35,906 nt of DNA from a virus, in IMG/VR virus record IMGVR_UViG_3300035670_000714, positions 1 through 35,906 of that record; one strand, 5' to 3'. The notes beneath the pieces are model-generated. The model had not been told where the DNA came from and did not search any database. It saw only the letters and a program-made list of their open reading frames with translations. Position 1 is the stretch's first letter. Each line of letters begins with the position of its first letter. Below, piece after piece: positions 7,949 through 14,601 of this stretch. The translations under genes were made by a program, and so were the position numbers.

Positions 7949-7977
7949 ATTATATCAAATAAACAATATGTTAATAA
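7949..7977 (-). promoter_or_regulatory. Extended -10 promoter for the primase-like gene
   Basis: On the minus strand TGATATAAT (7949-7957) is a perfect extended -10 element. The -35 position (7972-7977) reads TTATTA, a weak match that an extended -10 can tolerate. The start of transcription would be about 25 bases before the ribosome site. A perfect DnaA box lies just upstream at 7985-7993. Confidence 0.6.
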
Positions 7978-7984
7978 AGGAGGT

Positions 7985-7993
7985 TGTGGATAA
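7985..7993. promoter_or_regulatory. DnaA box
   Basis: TGTGGATAA is the exact complement of the consensus TTATCCACA. It sits in the intergenic space between the primase-like gene and the plus-strand operon, directly upstream of the minus-strand promoter. Confidence 0.6.
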
Positions 7994-8073
7994 CTATGTT
8001 ATTTTTAATTTATTTTTTGCAATTCAAATTTTAGCTTTATTTATCTATGCTAAGATTAGCGGAATATCCAATG

Positions 8074-8112
8074 ATAGCAAGTGCTTGACATATAACAAGC
8101 GTATGCTATACT
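8074..8112 (+). promoter_or_regulatory. Promoter with overlapping dyad operator
   Basis: TTGACA (8085-8090) and TATACT (8107-8112) are spaced by 16 bases and drive the two plus-strand genes at 8186 and 8364. An imperfect inverted repeat overlays it: ATAGCA-N3-GCTTG at 8074-8087 and CAAGC-N3-TGCTAT at 8096-8109, 11 of 14 positions symmetric around an eight-base centre. Such a dyad across the -35 and -10 is the expected form of a repressor operator. Confidence 0.78.
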
Positions 8113-8185
8113 TATTATATAAGAAATAAACACCTCCTCCCGCTACTGGCACTTAGTCAACTATCGGGGGAAGAACAAAAAAACT

Positions 8186-8353
8186 ATGAAAACCACAAAA
8201 GAAATGTTAATTGAAATCTGCGAAAACGAAGCCGCTAAGAACGAAGATATAGCAAGCGCAGCAGAGCTATACGACTATACACTGGCCTACGATTGCGGCT
8301 TCAAAGCAACAGAGGAAGAATGTGACGAAGCCTTCGAAGAATATTTAAAATAA
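8186..8353 (+). CDS. Small acidic protein, 55 residues, unknown function
   Basis: The frame from ATG 8186 encodes MKTTKEMLIEICENEAAKNE and continues as an acidic helical protein ending ECDEAFEEYLK. It is the first gene of the plus-strand operon driven by the 8085-8112 promoter. A possible ribosome site GGGGGAAG lies 12-15 bases upstream and could be masked by the CCTCCTCCC tract earlier in the leader. The strong negative charge is typical of phage early proteins that mimic DNA or inhibit host factors, but no family is recognised. Confidence 0.6.
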   Translation: MKTTKEMLIEICENEAAKNEDIASAAELYDYTLAYDCGFKATEEECDEAFEEYLK

Positions 8354-8363
8354 AAAAAACTAA

Positions 8364-8498
8364 ATGGAAGACAAAGACTTAATGCGCCAAGCGGCAGCAA
8401 TCATGGGAAGTAAGGGAGGCAACAAAACAGCTAAGAGGGGTAAAGAATACTATAGGACAATAGGCAAGCAAGGCGCAAAAAAAAGATGGGGCAAATAG
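8364..8498 (+). CDS. Small KGG-type basic protein, 44 residues
   Basis: The frame starts at ATG 8364, ten bases after the previous stop, and encodes MEDKDLMRQAAAIMGSKGGN, then a Lys/Gly-rich part with EYYRTIGKQG and the ending KKRWGK. The KGG...YY..IG..G..KRWGK pattern resembles short KGG-repeat (GsiB-like) proteins that are common as small genes in bacteria and mobile elements. Its biochemical function is unknown. The stop codon lies in the loop of the operon terminator. Confidence 0.65.
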   Translation: MEDKDLMRQAAAIMGSKGGNKTAKRGKEYYRTIGKQGAKKRWGK

Positions 8499-8512
8499 CC
8501 TCATCTTTTTTT
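8483..8512 (+). terminator. Terminator of the two-gene plus-strand operon
   Basis: AAGATGGGGC pairs with GCCTCATCTT around a five-base loop, followed by a T-run; A-runs on the other side make it potentially bidirectional. The stop codon of the 8364 gene is in the loop. Confidence 0.88.
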
Positions 8513-8565
8513 GTGTCGGGAAGGAAATAAACACCGACATACAACATCATTTTTAATTATATCAT

Positions 8566-8601
8566 AAAAAAGCAAAGCCGCCAAACTTGGTGTTGACGGC
8601 T
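8566..8601 (-). terminator. Terminator of the ATPase operon
   Basis: On the minus strand AGCCGTCAA pairs with TTGGCGGCT (one G-U) and is followed by TTGC and six Ts. It lies about 220 bases beyond the stop of the ATPase gene. Confidence 0.65.
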
Positions 8602-8817
8602 CGCTATTCTGTGCAACTATAAGTCTCTCGCTATGCGGAGAACGCGGGATAACTTCTTAATATAACTTCAAGCCAATCCCGCTCCGCTTCACGCTCCTTT
8701 TTTTTGGACAAACCGGCATAAGCCGGTCAAGCTCCAAATTAACAGAGCTTGCGCTTATCAAGATAGAACATGAAGCCATATCAGCCGGTATCTACGGACA
8801 CCGGCCGGATGCCTGAC
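8602..8817 (-). other. Structured 3' region after the ATPase gene
   Basis: No convincing gene is seen here. The stretch carries several short hairpins, including CCGGC/GCCGG around an ATAA loop near 8712-8725, and CCGGT/ACCGG near 8784-8804. It could be a structured 3' untranslated region, a small RNA, or the remnant of a gene. Together with 8499-8565, where TGTCGG/CCGACA forms another hairpin, it fills the gap between the convergent operons. Confidence 0.4.
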
Positions 8818-9996
8818 TTAATTATACATCATCCAAGCGTTTCTTAGAAAATCATACCTGTCGGCCAACTCCTTATCCTTGGGTCTTGGATCGTATGGCT
8901 CGATGTCGACAGGCGGGAATGATAAGACCTTGTAACCCTTTCCGCCTAGGCCGATCCACGCTTCATAATCCTTTAGGGATTTAATTTGCTTAGCGGTAAC
9001 ATCAAATTCCCTGCCAACCAATTCAGCGTCCGCATATCCGCAACGGAATACCACCTTGGAATAGGTGCATGACAGGACAAGCTCTCTTAATCTTCTATCC
9101 ACCTGCTCCAGAGATTGCCCGACAAGATTAAACGAAACGTTATAATGCCGGACTTGGCTTAACATCTTATCCATGAGATCCGTGATGAATAAGCTCCACT
9201 CGTCAATATACACATAGAGGGAAGGGGATTGCCTGTCTGCTTGGTGCTGTCCGTAAGACTGTATCTGATGAGTAACCAGATTCCCGATAAAGGCGGTTAC
9301 CTCTTTATCAAAGCCGGAGAGGTCAAAAATATAAACAAGCTTTTCCTCGGCTATCCGCTTAACATTGAATTGATTATCACCTAGGAAGAACTTAGCCAAA
9401 ACCTCATCCCAATAAAGCAAGGCCATGCGGTCGGTTATTCGCGAGGCTGTTTCCCTGGTTCTGGCGTGGTCGGTTCCGCCTTTGTCAAATTCATTCCAAA
9501 AGTCAGGCTTAACATGTTTGCGGAAGTGTTCATCTCGTCTGGCCTCAAGGTCGAGAAACTCGGAAATATATTTGATATCTATCTCTTCGTCCTTGGTCAT
9601 GACGGCTATGGCTTCATTAAGGATCCTCGTCATCTTGACTGTTATCGCCACCTGGTCGGGAGTAACAGCTTTTACAGACGAATTAACAACATTGATAAGC
9701 TCTCGAACTTTCTCGGTTTTTGACAAATACTTTCTGGTTAAAGGATTAAGGCTTATCGGATTGTATCGGCTGATGTATGTTAGGCGCTTCTTGTCAACTA
9801 AGGCGGCGGCTTGCTCGGCCATTTCTCCGTGAGGGTCAAGGACTATGACGGCATTATCTCTTTCCCAGTTGATGAGATTTAAAAGAAAGGTGCTTTTGCC
9901 GCTTCCGGTAGAGCCGATAACAAACATGTGTTCATAGCGCTTTTTTGCATCTATCAAACAAAGCTCGTTAGTTAAGCTTATGCCTAGCTCTATCAT
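8818..9996 (-). CDS. HerA/VirD4-like DNA-translocating ATPase
   Basis: The 392-residue protein has a Walker A GSTGSGKS at residues 28-35 preceded by a hydrophobic strand, a DPHGE loop near residue 55, and a Walker B-like LYVYIDEW near residue 250 followed by a QSLEQVD sensor region. This is the arrangement of FtsK/HerA/TraG-VirD4 ATPases that move DNA or couple DNA to a secretion channel. No transmembrane segment is present, so it is a soluble form like HerA or TrwB-derived proteins. It ends a four-gene overlapping operon with a coiled-coil protein, a membrane zinc-ribbon protein and a Replic_Relax-like protein. The packaging motor is encoded separately, so this is an additional DNA pump. Confidence 0.85.
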   Translation of the reverse strand: MIELGISLTNELCLIDAKKRYEHMFVIGSTGSGKSTFLLNLINWERDNAVIVLDPHGEMAEQAAALVDKKRLTYISRYNPISLNPLTRKYLSKTEKVRELINVVNSSVKAVTPDQVAITVKMTRILNEAIAVMTKDEEIDIKYISEFLDLEARRDEHFRKHVKPDFWNEFDKGGTDHARTRETASRITDRMALLYWDEVLAKFFLGDNQFNVKRIAEEKLVYIFDLSGFDKEVTAFIGNLVTHQIQSYGQHQADRQSPSLYVYIDEWSLFITDLMDKMLSQVRHYNVSFNLVGQSLEQVDRRLRELVLSCTYSKVVFRCGYADAELVGREFDVTAKQIKSLKDYEAWIGLGGKGYKVLSFPPVDIEPYDPRPKDKELADRYDFLRNAWMMYN

Positions 9997-9998
9997 GT

Positions 9999-11135
9999 TT
10001 AATTATCGATTTTTTTGTATCGTTCGATTGTGTGATCATTTGCGGCTTCGGTGCGCTTCGCCTCTGAAGCTTCTTTCCTGGCGCTTGACTTCGCTATATC
10101 CGCCTGGGCTATTATCATCTCCATTTCTGCTTTGGCTTTGTCCACAATAAACTCTTTAATGTCTTCGAATATGCTGGCATTTTGATCTATTGTCTGGCTC
10201 GGTGCAAACATTCCTCCGACTATCAGGCTTTGAATATAGGGAGGAAGCTCACTGACATTAAAAGCGTCTTTGACTTTATCCATCATTTTAGCCCTTATCT
10301 CTTTTTCCAAAGTTTGGGCGTTTATCATCCTTATTTCGGCGTTGGCCTTGGCTTTCATTATCGCCGTTAAAACCTCTTCGCGCTTATTGGAGGCATAGGC
10401 GCTTTGCAATTTGGCTTCTTCATGCTTTAAGTTCATTTCGGCAAGCTTGGCTTCTTGTCTAGCCTTATCGTGCATGATTTTAATTTCTATGACTTCTTTG
10501 TATCGATATAGGCGCATGTCTCGAATTTTCTCCCTTTCTTGCGCCGTCAAAACCCTTTCTCTCTCATGCCTTGTTTCGGCGTCCTTTTTCATTATTTCTA
10601 TTTCGGCGGCTGATCTATTCTTCTCGATTATCAATCTTTCCCATTCTCTATCTCTGGCCGCAATCATATCAAGCGTTTTTTGCTTTTCCTGCTCTAAAAG
10701 CTCGGCCTCCCTGCTTACTGATGTTTGGAGGTTCAAGATATAAGCCCAATGCTCATATCTCTCCCGCTCTAACGCTAATTTATTTCGCTGGATTACTAAT
10801 TGAAATTCAACCCTTCGATTTTCTATCAAAAACATGATTGCTTCTTGGCTGAATAATATGGCGGCTTTGGTCTTCGCCATTTCATCAGCCGTCAAGCCTA
10901 ACTGGATTATCTGCTCCTTGATCCAATGGACGCGCTCGGCGTCAAGCTGAAGCCTTTGGTTTTGTATAGTCTTAAATATCGGCCACCTTCGGCTATTAAG
11001 GCTCGCCGTTAAATCATTCATCATCTGATATAGGCTGATATTCGGAATATCGATAACATGCTCCACTATATCGTTATCATTCTTAAGCCAGGGAGCAACA
11101 ATGTATTTGAAAGACGAAGGATTCTTAATAAGCAT
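9999..11135 (-). CDS. Long coiled-coil protein, partner of the ATPase
   Basis: This 378-residue protein is almost entirely helical, with heptad-like Arg/Glu-rich coiled coil from about residue 60 to 290 and again from 320 to 378. A short non-helical segment, SELPPYIQSLIVGG, lies around residue 295. No membrane segment is seen. Its stop is two bases from the ATPase start and its start overlaps the gene before it by 11 bases, so the products are probably made together. It could be a structural tether for the ATPase. The family is not recognised. Confidence 0.72.
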   Translation of the reverse strand: MLIKNPSSFKYIVAPWLKNDNDIVEHVIDIPNISLYQMMNDLTASLNSRRWPIFKTIQNQRLQLDAERVHWIKEQIIQLGLTADEMAKTKAAILFSQEAIMFLIENRRVEFQLVIQRNKLALERERYEHWAYILNLQTSVSREAELLEQEKQKTLDMIAARDREWERLIIEKNRSAAEIEIMKKDAETRHERERVLTAQEREKIRDMRLYRYKEVIEIKIMHDKARQEAKLAEMNLKHEEAKLQSAYASNKREEVLTAIMKAKANAEIRMINAQTLEKEIRAKMMDKVKDAFNVSELPPYIQSLIVGGMFAPSQTIDQNASIFEDIKEFIVDKAKAEMEMIIAQADIAKSSARKEASEAKRTEAANDHTIERYKKIDN

Positions 11136-11673
11136 TTCTTTTCTTCCTTATATCATCCTCATTGTAATCTGCAAAAAAATCAGCCGGATACTGCTTGTCT
11201 GTTGCTTTCATTAATTTGTTCGGGTAATACACGCAATCATCATAAGGACATTTTAACGATCTTACTTTTTCTTTGCATTTGGAGCACCTAAAAGCCCACG
11301 ACCATAAAGCTTTCAATGGCTCTTTTGTTGAATTGTGCAGAGCATAGCAATGTGGGCAATGGAATTGCAAATCGTTTAATATTATTGCCTTAGTGCAATT
11401 AGGGCAAAGATATATATATCTCCGCAACCTCATCCAACCGTTCAGATGCATAAGACTGCTACATACAATTACCACCGCCACTGCGAAAAATACTATCGAA
11501 AAAAATAGCACAACATTAAAATTGCTGTTATTTTTCACATAAACAAGATAATAAATTCCGTAAATTATTGGAGACAGAATTGACAAATGCAAAAAGTAAA
11601 ACCAAAACATTTGGCTTATTATTTCTCCTTGTAACTTATCTCTTATGCTCCTTTTCACTCCCAGCCCTCCCAA
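11125..11673 (-). CDS. Two-helix membrane protein with double zinc ribbon
   Basis: The 182-residue protein has two hydrophobic segments at about residues 20-45 (MFWFYFLHLSILSPIIYG) and 52-75 (VVLFFSIVFFAVAVVIV). A cytoplasmic part carries CPNC...CPHC and CSKC...CPYDDC knuckles, that is two zinc ribbons. It is anchored in the membrane and could hold DNA or the ATPase at the envelope. It overlaps its neighbours on both sides (19 and 11 bases). The arrangement resembles the membrane partner of a DNA-transfer ATPase, but I cannot name the family. Confidence 0.72.
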   Translation of the reverse strand: MGGLGVKRSIRDKLQGEIISQMFWFYFLHLSILSPIIYGIYYLVYVKNNSNFNVVLFFSIVFFAVAVVIVCSSLMHLNGWMRLRRYIYLCPNCTKAIILNDLQFHCPHCYALHNSTKEPLKALWSWAFRCSKCKEKVRSLKCPYDDCVYYPNKLMKATDKQYPADFFADYNEDDIRKKRNAY

Positions 11674-12344
11674 TCAGCGTTAAAATCTCCATGACATTTA
11701 ACCGAAAAACAAAAGTCCTCTATCCTGCCTGCTTCAAGCTTTAACTTCTTACTCCACCGCTCCCACCACTCGAAGGCTCTCTTGCTCTTGGCCAGCTCTT
11801 CATAATTTTCCCTCTTCTTCAAAAGGTGCTGGTGCCAGTCCGGTTTAGCGTTCTCAACCTCAATAAAGGTCAATTTGATATATTCGGCCTTGTCCGATTC
11901 GTGCCTGTGGATAACTAAAGCGTCAGGGTCGAACCAAGGGGAGTTATCCGGATTAACAAAGCTCGGATAGCAGGTGGCGAAATAATCCGGTCCGAAATAG
12001 TAATCCAAGATAACATCCGTCAAGGTCTGCTGGTGCTTCTCAAACTCTCCCCGCTTTGGCCTTTTCATCATGTATTCGGTGTTAACGCCTTGCGCCTTAA
12101 GCCATTCGAGGCTGTTAAGCGTGGCGTAATAACCGCCGTTTTCTGTTAATCCTAAGTGCTCATTCTTAACAAGCCAAGCAAGCCAAGTCTTGGTGCCAAT
12201 CTGCTTGATATACCTTTCCTTATTATATCGGTTAAGCTGCTCCTGGCTGATATATCGGACTTCGGCTATTAGCTTCATAAGCTTGACAAGCCCTGCGTGG
12301 GTTCGGTTCTTCCTATCGATTACATTTTCAATCGGTTCCGGCAT
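11655..12344 (-). CDS. Replic_Relax-like DNA-binding protein 1
   Basis: The 229-residue protein begins with a winged-helix segment (LMKLIAEVRYISQEQLNRY, about residues 20-40) like the replication-relaxation family of plasmid and phage proteins. The second half contains DPDALV followed by FIEVENA, spaced like the D...ExE acids of a PD-(D/E)XK nuclease fold. It is first in the ATPase operon and has a diverged relative at 18307-19083. It probably recognises a DNA site for replication or transfer; nuclease activity is only suggested. A perfect DnaA-box sequence at 11906-11914 is inside the gene. Confidence 0.68.
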   Translation of the reverse strand: MPEPIENVIDRKNRTHAGLVKLMKLIAEVRYISQEQLNRYNKERYIKQIGTKTWLAWLVKNEHLGLTENGGYYATLNSLEWLKAQGVNTEYMMKRPKRGEFEKHQQTLTDVILDYYFGPDYFATCYPSFVNPDNSPWFDPDALVIHRHESDKAEYIKLTFIEVENAKPDWHQHLLKKRENYEELAKSKRAFEWWERWSKKLKLEAGRIEDFCFSVKCHGDFNADWEGWE

Positions 12345-12398
12345 TCTGTTAACGACTTCAAGTTTTTTGTTAGCTTATTTTACGGGCTATTAACAGAA
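12344..12398. promoter_or_regulatory. Inverted repeat upstream of the ATPase operon
   Basis: TTCTGTTAA at 12344-12352 is matched by TTAACAGAA at 12390-12398, a perfect nine-base inverted repeat with arms 46 bases apart. One arm overlaps the start codon of the Replic_Relax-like gene. This could be an operator bound by that DNA-binding protein. A weak promoter-like pair (TTGAAT, 17 bases, TAATAG) lies nearby on the minus strand. Confidence 0.5.
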
Positions 12399-12656
12399 TT
12401 AAAAACCTAATTCAAGAGTTTTATTGACATAATTAAATTTTTAACAGCCTGATCAAAGAGGCTTTGGCGCAAGCCGTAGAGGGAAGGTCAAAACATCCAA
12501 AACCAAAGTCAAGGTTTTGGCCTTACATCGAGGCTGCGATTTGTTGGGCGTGTGGGTCGGGCTTTCAAATAACAAAAATACCCTTTCGGGTATTCCTGCT
12601 AACATGGGCAAATGCTCAAATAAGCCATGCTGTCGAGTTCCGCGACTCTGTGGTTC
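12399..12656. other. Intergenic region with hairpins
   Basis: No supported gene lies here. It holds a GGCTT/AAGCC hairpin (12461-12476), a perfect CCAAAACC/GGTTTTGG hairpin (12497-12520), a G-rich tract near 12540-12560 and the terminator at 12573-12594. TTGACA at 12424 has no matching -10 on the plus strand. Confidence 0.5.
12573..12594 (-). terminator. Terminator of the 12681-16245 operon
   Basis: On the minus strand AATACCC-GAAA-GGGTATT forms a seven-pair stem with a GNRA tetraloop, followed by TTTTTG. It lies about 90 bases after the stop of the 12681 gene. Confidence 0.82.
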
Positions 12657-12688
12657 AACTTATGTTAATGGGTGAACGGTTTATTTTG
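12657..12688 (+). repeat. 32-bp direct repeat, copy 1
   Basis: This sequence is identical at all 32 positions to 13078-13109. It includes the stop codon of the 12681-13040 gene. The two copies flank that gene, as left by a duplication or cassette insertion. Confidence 0.9.
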
Positions 12689-13040
12689 CGAATCTTATCA
12701 TTGGCATTTTTTTCACTTCTATTTCAGCTCCGTCAATTTCAATTTTCCCGTCTCTTAAATCTTTTTCAAATTCTTTGTTTAGCTCTCTATGTTCTGGCAC
12801 TACTTCATAATACTTTGGCAAGTCCTTTACTTTCTCTAATGCTTTGTCCTTGTCATACTTTACGGTCCTTTTTTCCACATACGAAACCGTCGCTATATCG
12901 CTTTTATACTGCGACATCTGTTCTTTTTCCAATACTTCGAAGACTTCTCCCCTTATTTTGTTTTTAAGTTCTTCCAGCGCACTTATTTCGCTCTCTAAAT
13001 TTTTCAATTGTTTTAAATTTTTCTCTAATTGCTCATTCAT
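12681..13040 (-). CDS. Coiled-coil phage protein (Gp157-like possible)
   Basis: The 119-residue protein begins MNEQLEKNLKQLKNLESEIS with a coiled coil over about residues 1-45. A compact second half follows (VSYVEKRTVKYDKDKALEK, ending IRFAK). Phage proteins of this build, near recombination genes, are often called siphovirus Gp157-like, but I cannot confirm the family. The gene lies between the two 32-bp direct repeats and has the leader AAAAAATATG without Shine-Dalgarno. Confidence 0.6.
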   Translation of the reverse strand: MNEQLEKNLKQLKNLESEISALEELKNKIRGEVFEVLEKEQMSQYKSDIATVSYVEKRTVKYDKDKALEKVKDLPKYYEVVPEHRELNKEFEKDLRDGKIEIDGAEIEVKKMPMIRFAK

Positions 13041-13077
13041 ATTTTTTATATTTAATTAATTAAGCCATTTTTTTTTA

Positions 13078-13109
13078 AACTTATGTTAATGGGTGAACGG
13101 TTTATTTTG
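13078..13109 (+). repeat. 32-bp direct repeat, copy 2
   Basis: Identical to 12657-12688. It covers the last few codons and stop of the 13086-13232 gene. Confidence 0.9.
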
Positions 13110-13232
13110 TAATTTTACAATATAGTCTACGTTATTTTTTCTTTGTTGGCACAACTGATTGTACCTGCTATTATAATATTTCACTGCAAATTTATCTTTT
13201 ATATCTAGAACGGATTTTCTTCTGTTTGACAT
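13086..13232 (-). CDS. Small basic protein, 48 residues
   Basis: ATG 13230-13232 overlaps the end of the preceding gene and opens MSNRRKSVLDIKDKFAVKYY, ending KLQNKPFTH. The protein is basic, with Arg/Lys-rich ends and several Tyr, and could bind nucleic acid. Its last codons lie in copy 2 of the 32-bp direct repeat, so its original C-terminus may have been replaced. The family is not recognised. Confidence 0.5.
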   Translation of the reverse strand: MSNRRKSVLDIKDKFAVKYYNSRYNQLCQQRKNNVDYIVKLQNKPFTH

Positions 13233-13768
13233 TTTTTTTCATTTAACATCTTGTTTACCATTACAGTAATTGCATAGTTTATTGATTTCTCCATTACATT
13301 ACTGTTGTGTTTAATCATGAACGCCTCAACTAATTCTTTGTCAATCTTTCCTTCCACCAGCTTATCGATTAATTCTATAAATGATTTCTTGTAATTATTT
13401 ATTGTTTCTCGCAAAACACTATTATTAGCTTGCGCAACACTCAAAGCTGTTTCAAGCTCTGCTATCCTCATTTCATATTTAGCTTTTAACTGTATTCCTC
13501 TTGTAATATTATCCACAAGCTTTATGTTCTCATTAATTGTGCAATTCTTCTTAATATTATATACATTTAACATTAATTCTTTTAATTTCAAAATAGGTTT
13601 GAAAATATCTTCTATTTTTTCTTCCGGTTTGCTGTTCCAACTACAGCGTAAATTATTATCAAATGCTTCTAGGCTAGATTTTAAATTTGTTATGCCCTCA
13701 AGCATTTTGGCAACTTGTAAATTTGCCTCTGCTTCTATTACTTTTTGACTGTTTGTTGTTTTAGCCAT
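13205..13768 (-). CDS. Helical protein with SSB-like C-terminal tip
   Basis: The 187-residue protein is helical throughout, with coiled-coil segments around residues 15-40 and 95-150. Its C-terminus is QTEENPF, an acidic stretch ending in Pro-Phe, like the tip by which single-strand DNA-binding proteins recruit replication partners. It is in the recombination cluster. I do not recognise a DNA-binding domain, so it may be a partner or mimic of SSB rather than SSB itself. The leader is AAAAAATATGG. Confidence 0.6.
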   Translation of the reverse strand: MAKTTNSQKVIEAEANLQVAKMLEGITNLKSSLEAFDNNLRCSWNSKPEEKIEDIFKPILKLKELMLNVYNIKKNCTINENIKLVDNITRGIQLKAKYEMRIAELETALSVAQANNSVLRETINNYKKSFIELIDKLVEGKIDKELVEAFMIKHNSNVMEKSINYAITVMVNKMLNEKKCQTEENPF

Positions 13769-13773
13769 ATTTT

Positions 13774-13875
13774 TTATATTTTATTAATTAAGCCCATCGC
13801 GGGAGGCGACTTAATAATCTGATAATGCCCCCATGCGTAGAGTTCCGCATTATCAAACCATGCTTGTCGAATCAC
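13774..13875 (-). CDS. Possible 33-residue protein or gene remnant
   Basis: From GTG 13873-13875 the frame encodes VIRQAWFDNAELYAWGHYQI and ends GLINKI. The amino-acid mix looks protein-like, but the start is weak: GGAGG lies 13 bases upstream and another GGGAG abuts the GTG. A related stretch (GCGGAACTC followed by GCATGG) recurs on the minus strand near 12625-12645, so this may be the surviving end of a duplicated, decayed gene. Confidence 0.28.
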   Translation of the reverse strand: MIRQAWFDNAELYAWGHYQIIKSPPAMGLINKI

Positions 13876-13963
13876 CTCCCACGACCGGCCTCCGTGTCCG
13901 GCCTGTCAATCTTAACACTTGCGTGTTGTTGAAGACTCTAGCCGGAGAACGGAAGCAAGGATT
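13876..13963 (-). other. Intergenic sequence with hairpins
   Basis: CCGGCCTCCGTGTCCGG at 13885-13901 can fold on itself, and GATAATGC/GCATTATC (13819-13850) makes a perfect eight-pair hairpin just downstream. GGGAGGCGA near 13800 is also complementary to part of the 13865-13880 sequence. No promoter stands out. The stretch looks like a structured leader for the 13768 gene. Confidence 0.35.
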
Positions 13964-14323
13964 TTATCTCAATTTACTTTTATAACTTTCAATTATTCTT
14001 TCCATTTGCGTCTGTCGCCAACTTTCAAAATTGCTTGTGTCCGAATAATTTTGATTATAATAGACAAATAAAACATTATACAATCTTTCGCTTAACGATT
14101 TCCTGTTGCCCTCAATCTTGGCCTGCTCTTTCGGGACATCGTTCGGCTGTATCTTGTTTGAACTGAATAATAGCCAGCCTTCCATGTTTTCAAGGTCAAA
14201 TAATTTGGCCTTTTCTTCGCCTTTCATCTCTCTAGACGCGTAAGCAGTTATCTTGATGGTGCGGTCTTTTAGGGTTTGAATCCCGCTTATTGTTGCGGGA
14301 ATTTGAAACAAGTCTTTTTCCAT
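13964..14323 (-). CDS. Phage protein of the ERF cluster, unknown function
   Basis: This 119-residue protein begins MEKDLFQIPATISGIQTLKD. The first half is beta-rich and recalls an OB-like or ligand-binding fold (TIKITAYASREMKGEEKAKL, WLLFSS). The second half is helical and basic (WRQTQMERIIESYKSKLR). Proteins of this kind lie next to ERF or RecT annealing genes in many phages, but the function is unknown. It is seven bases after the preceding gene. Confidence 0.62.
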   Translation of the reverse strand: MEKDLFQIPATISGIQTLKDRTIKITAYASREMKGEEKAKLFDLENMEGWLLFSSNKIQPNDVPKEQAKIEGNRKSLSERLYNVLFVYYNQNYSDTSNFESWRQTQMERIIESYKSKLR

Positions 14324-14330
14324 ATCTTAA

Positions 14331-14597
14331 TTAAAATGGTAAATTTTCTACCTTTATCTCCTCTGTTGGCATAGGCGGTTGTTCTCCCATTGCCTCAATC
14401 ATTTGCGCTTCGGTGTTAACCTGCGGTCTTCTCTCGGCCTCAATCGGGAAAATGTTATAAACTTCTTCTCTGTCATTAAGCTCCATAATCATATTGCCAT
14501 TGTCGAATTTGGTTATAATACCTACCTCAAGCCATCTTGATTTTTCCTGATTTTGTGATTGATAAGTTTTTTTTCTCGTGACTCTAAATCGTTGCAT
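14331..14597 (-). CDS. Small beta-rich protein with SSB-like tail
   Basis: The 88-residue protein has a beta-rich N-terminal part (MQRFRVTRKKTYQS, WLEVGIITKF, NMIMELNDREEV) and an acidic disordered tail ending EIKVENLPF. The final acidic-x-Leu-Pro-Phe closely resembles the DDDIPF tip of SSB. At about 55 residues the folded part is too short for a full OB fold, so it may be a minimal ssDNA-binding protein or an SSB-tail mimic. It sits five bases after the ERF stop, which supports a role in recombination. Confidence 0.6.
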   Translation of the reverse strand: MQRFRVTRKKTYQSQNQEKSRWLEVGIITKFDNGNMIMELNDREEVYNIFPIEAERRPQVNTEAQMIEAMGEQPPMPTEEIKVENLPF

Positions 14598-14601
14598 AAA
14601 A

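Noticed and set aside
8631-8711. A 26-codon minus-strand frame starting at TTG and reading SKKKEREAERDWLEV
   Set aside because: It looks protein-like but has only a TTG start with no ribosome site and lies in a hairpin-rich region; it may be a remnant.
8499-8817. A retron or reverse-transcriptase-linked RNA
   Set aside because: Hairpins are present but no reverse transcriptase gene is encoded in the window.
12424-12452. A plus-strand promoter at TTGACA 12424
   Set aside because: No -10 element lies at 15-19 bases, and there is no plus-strand gene downstream.
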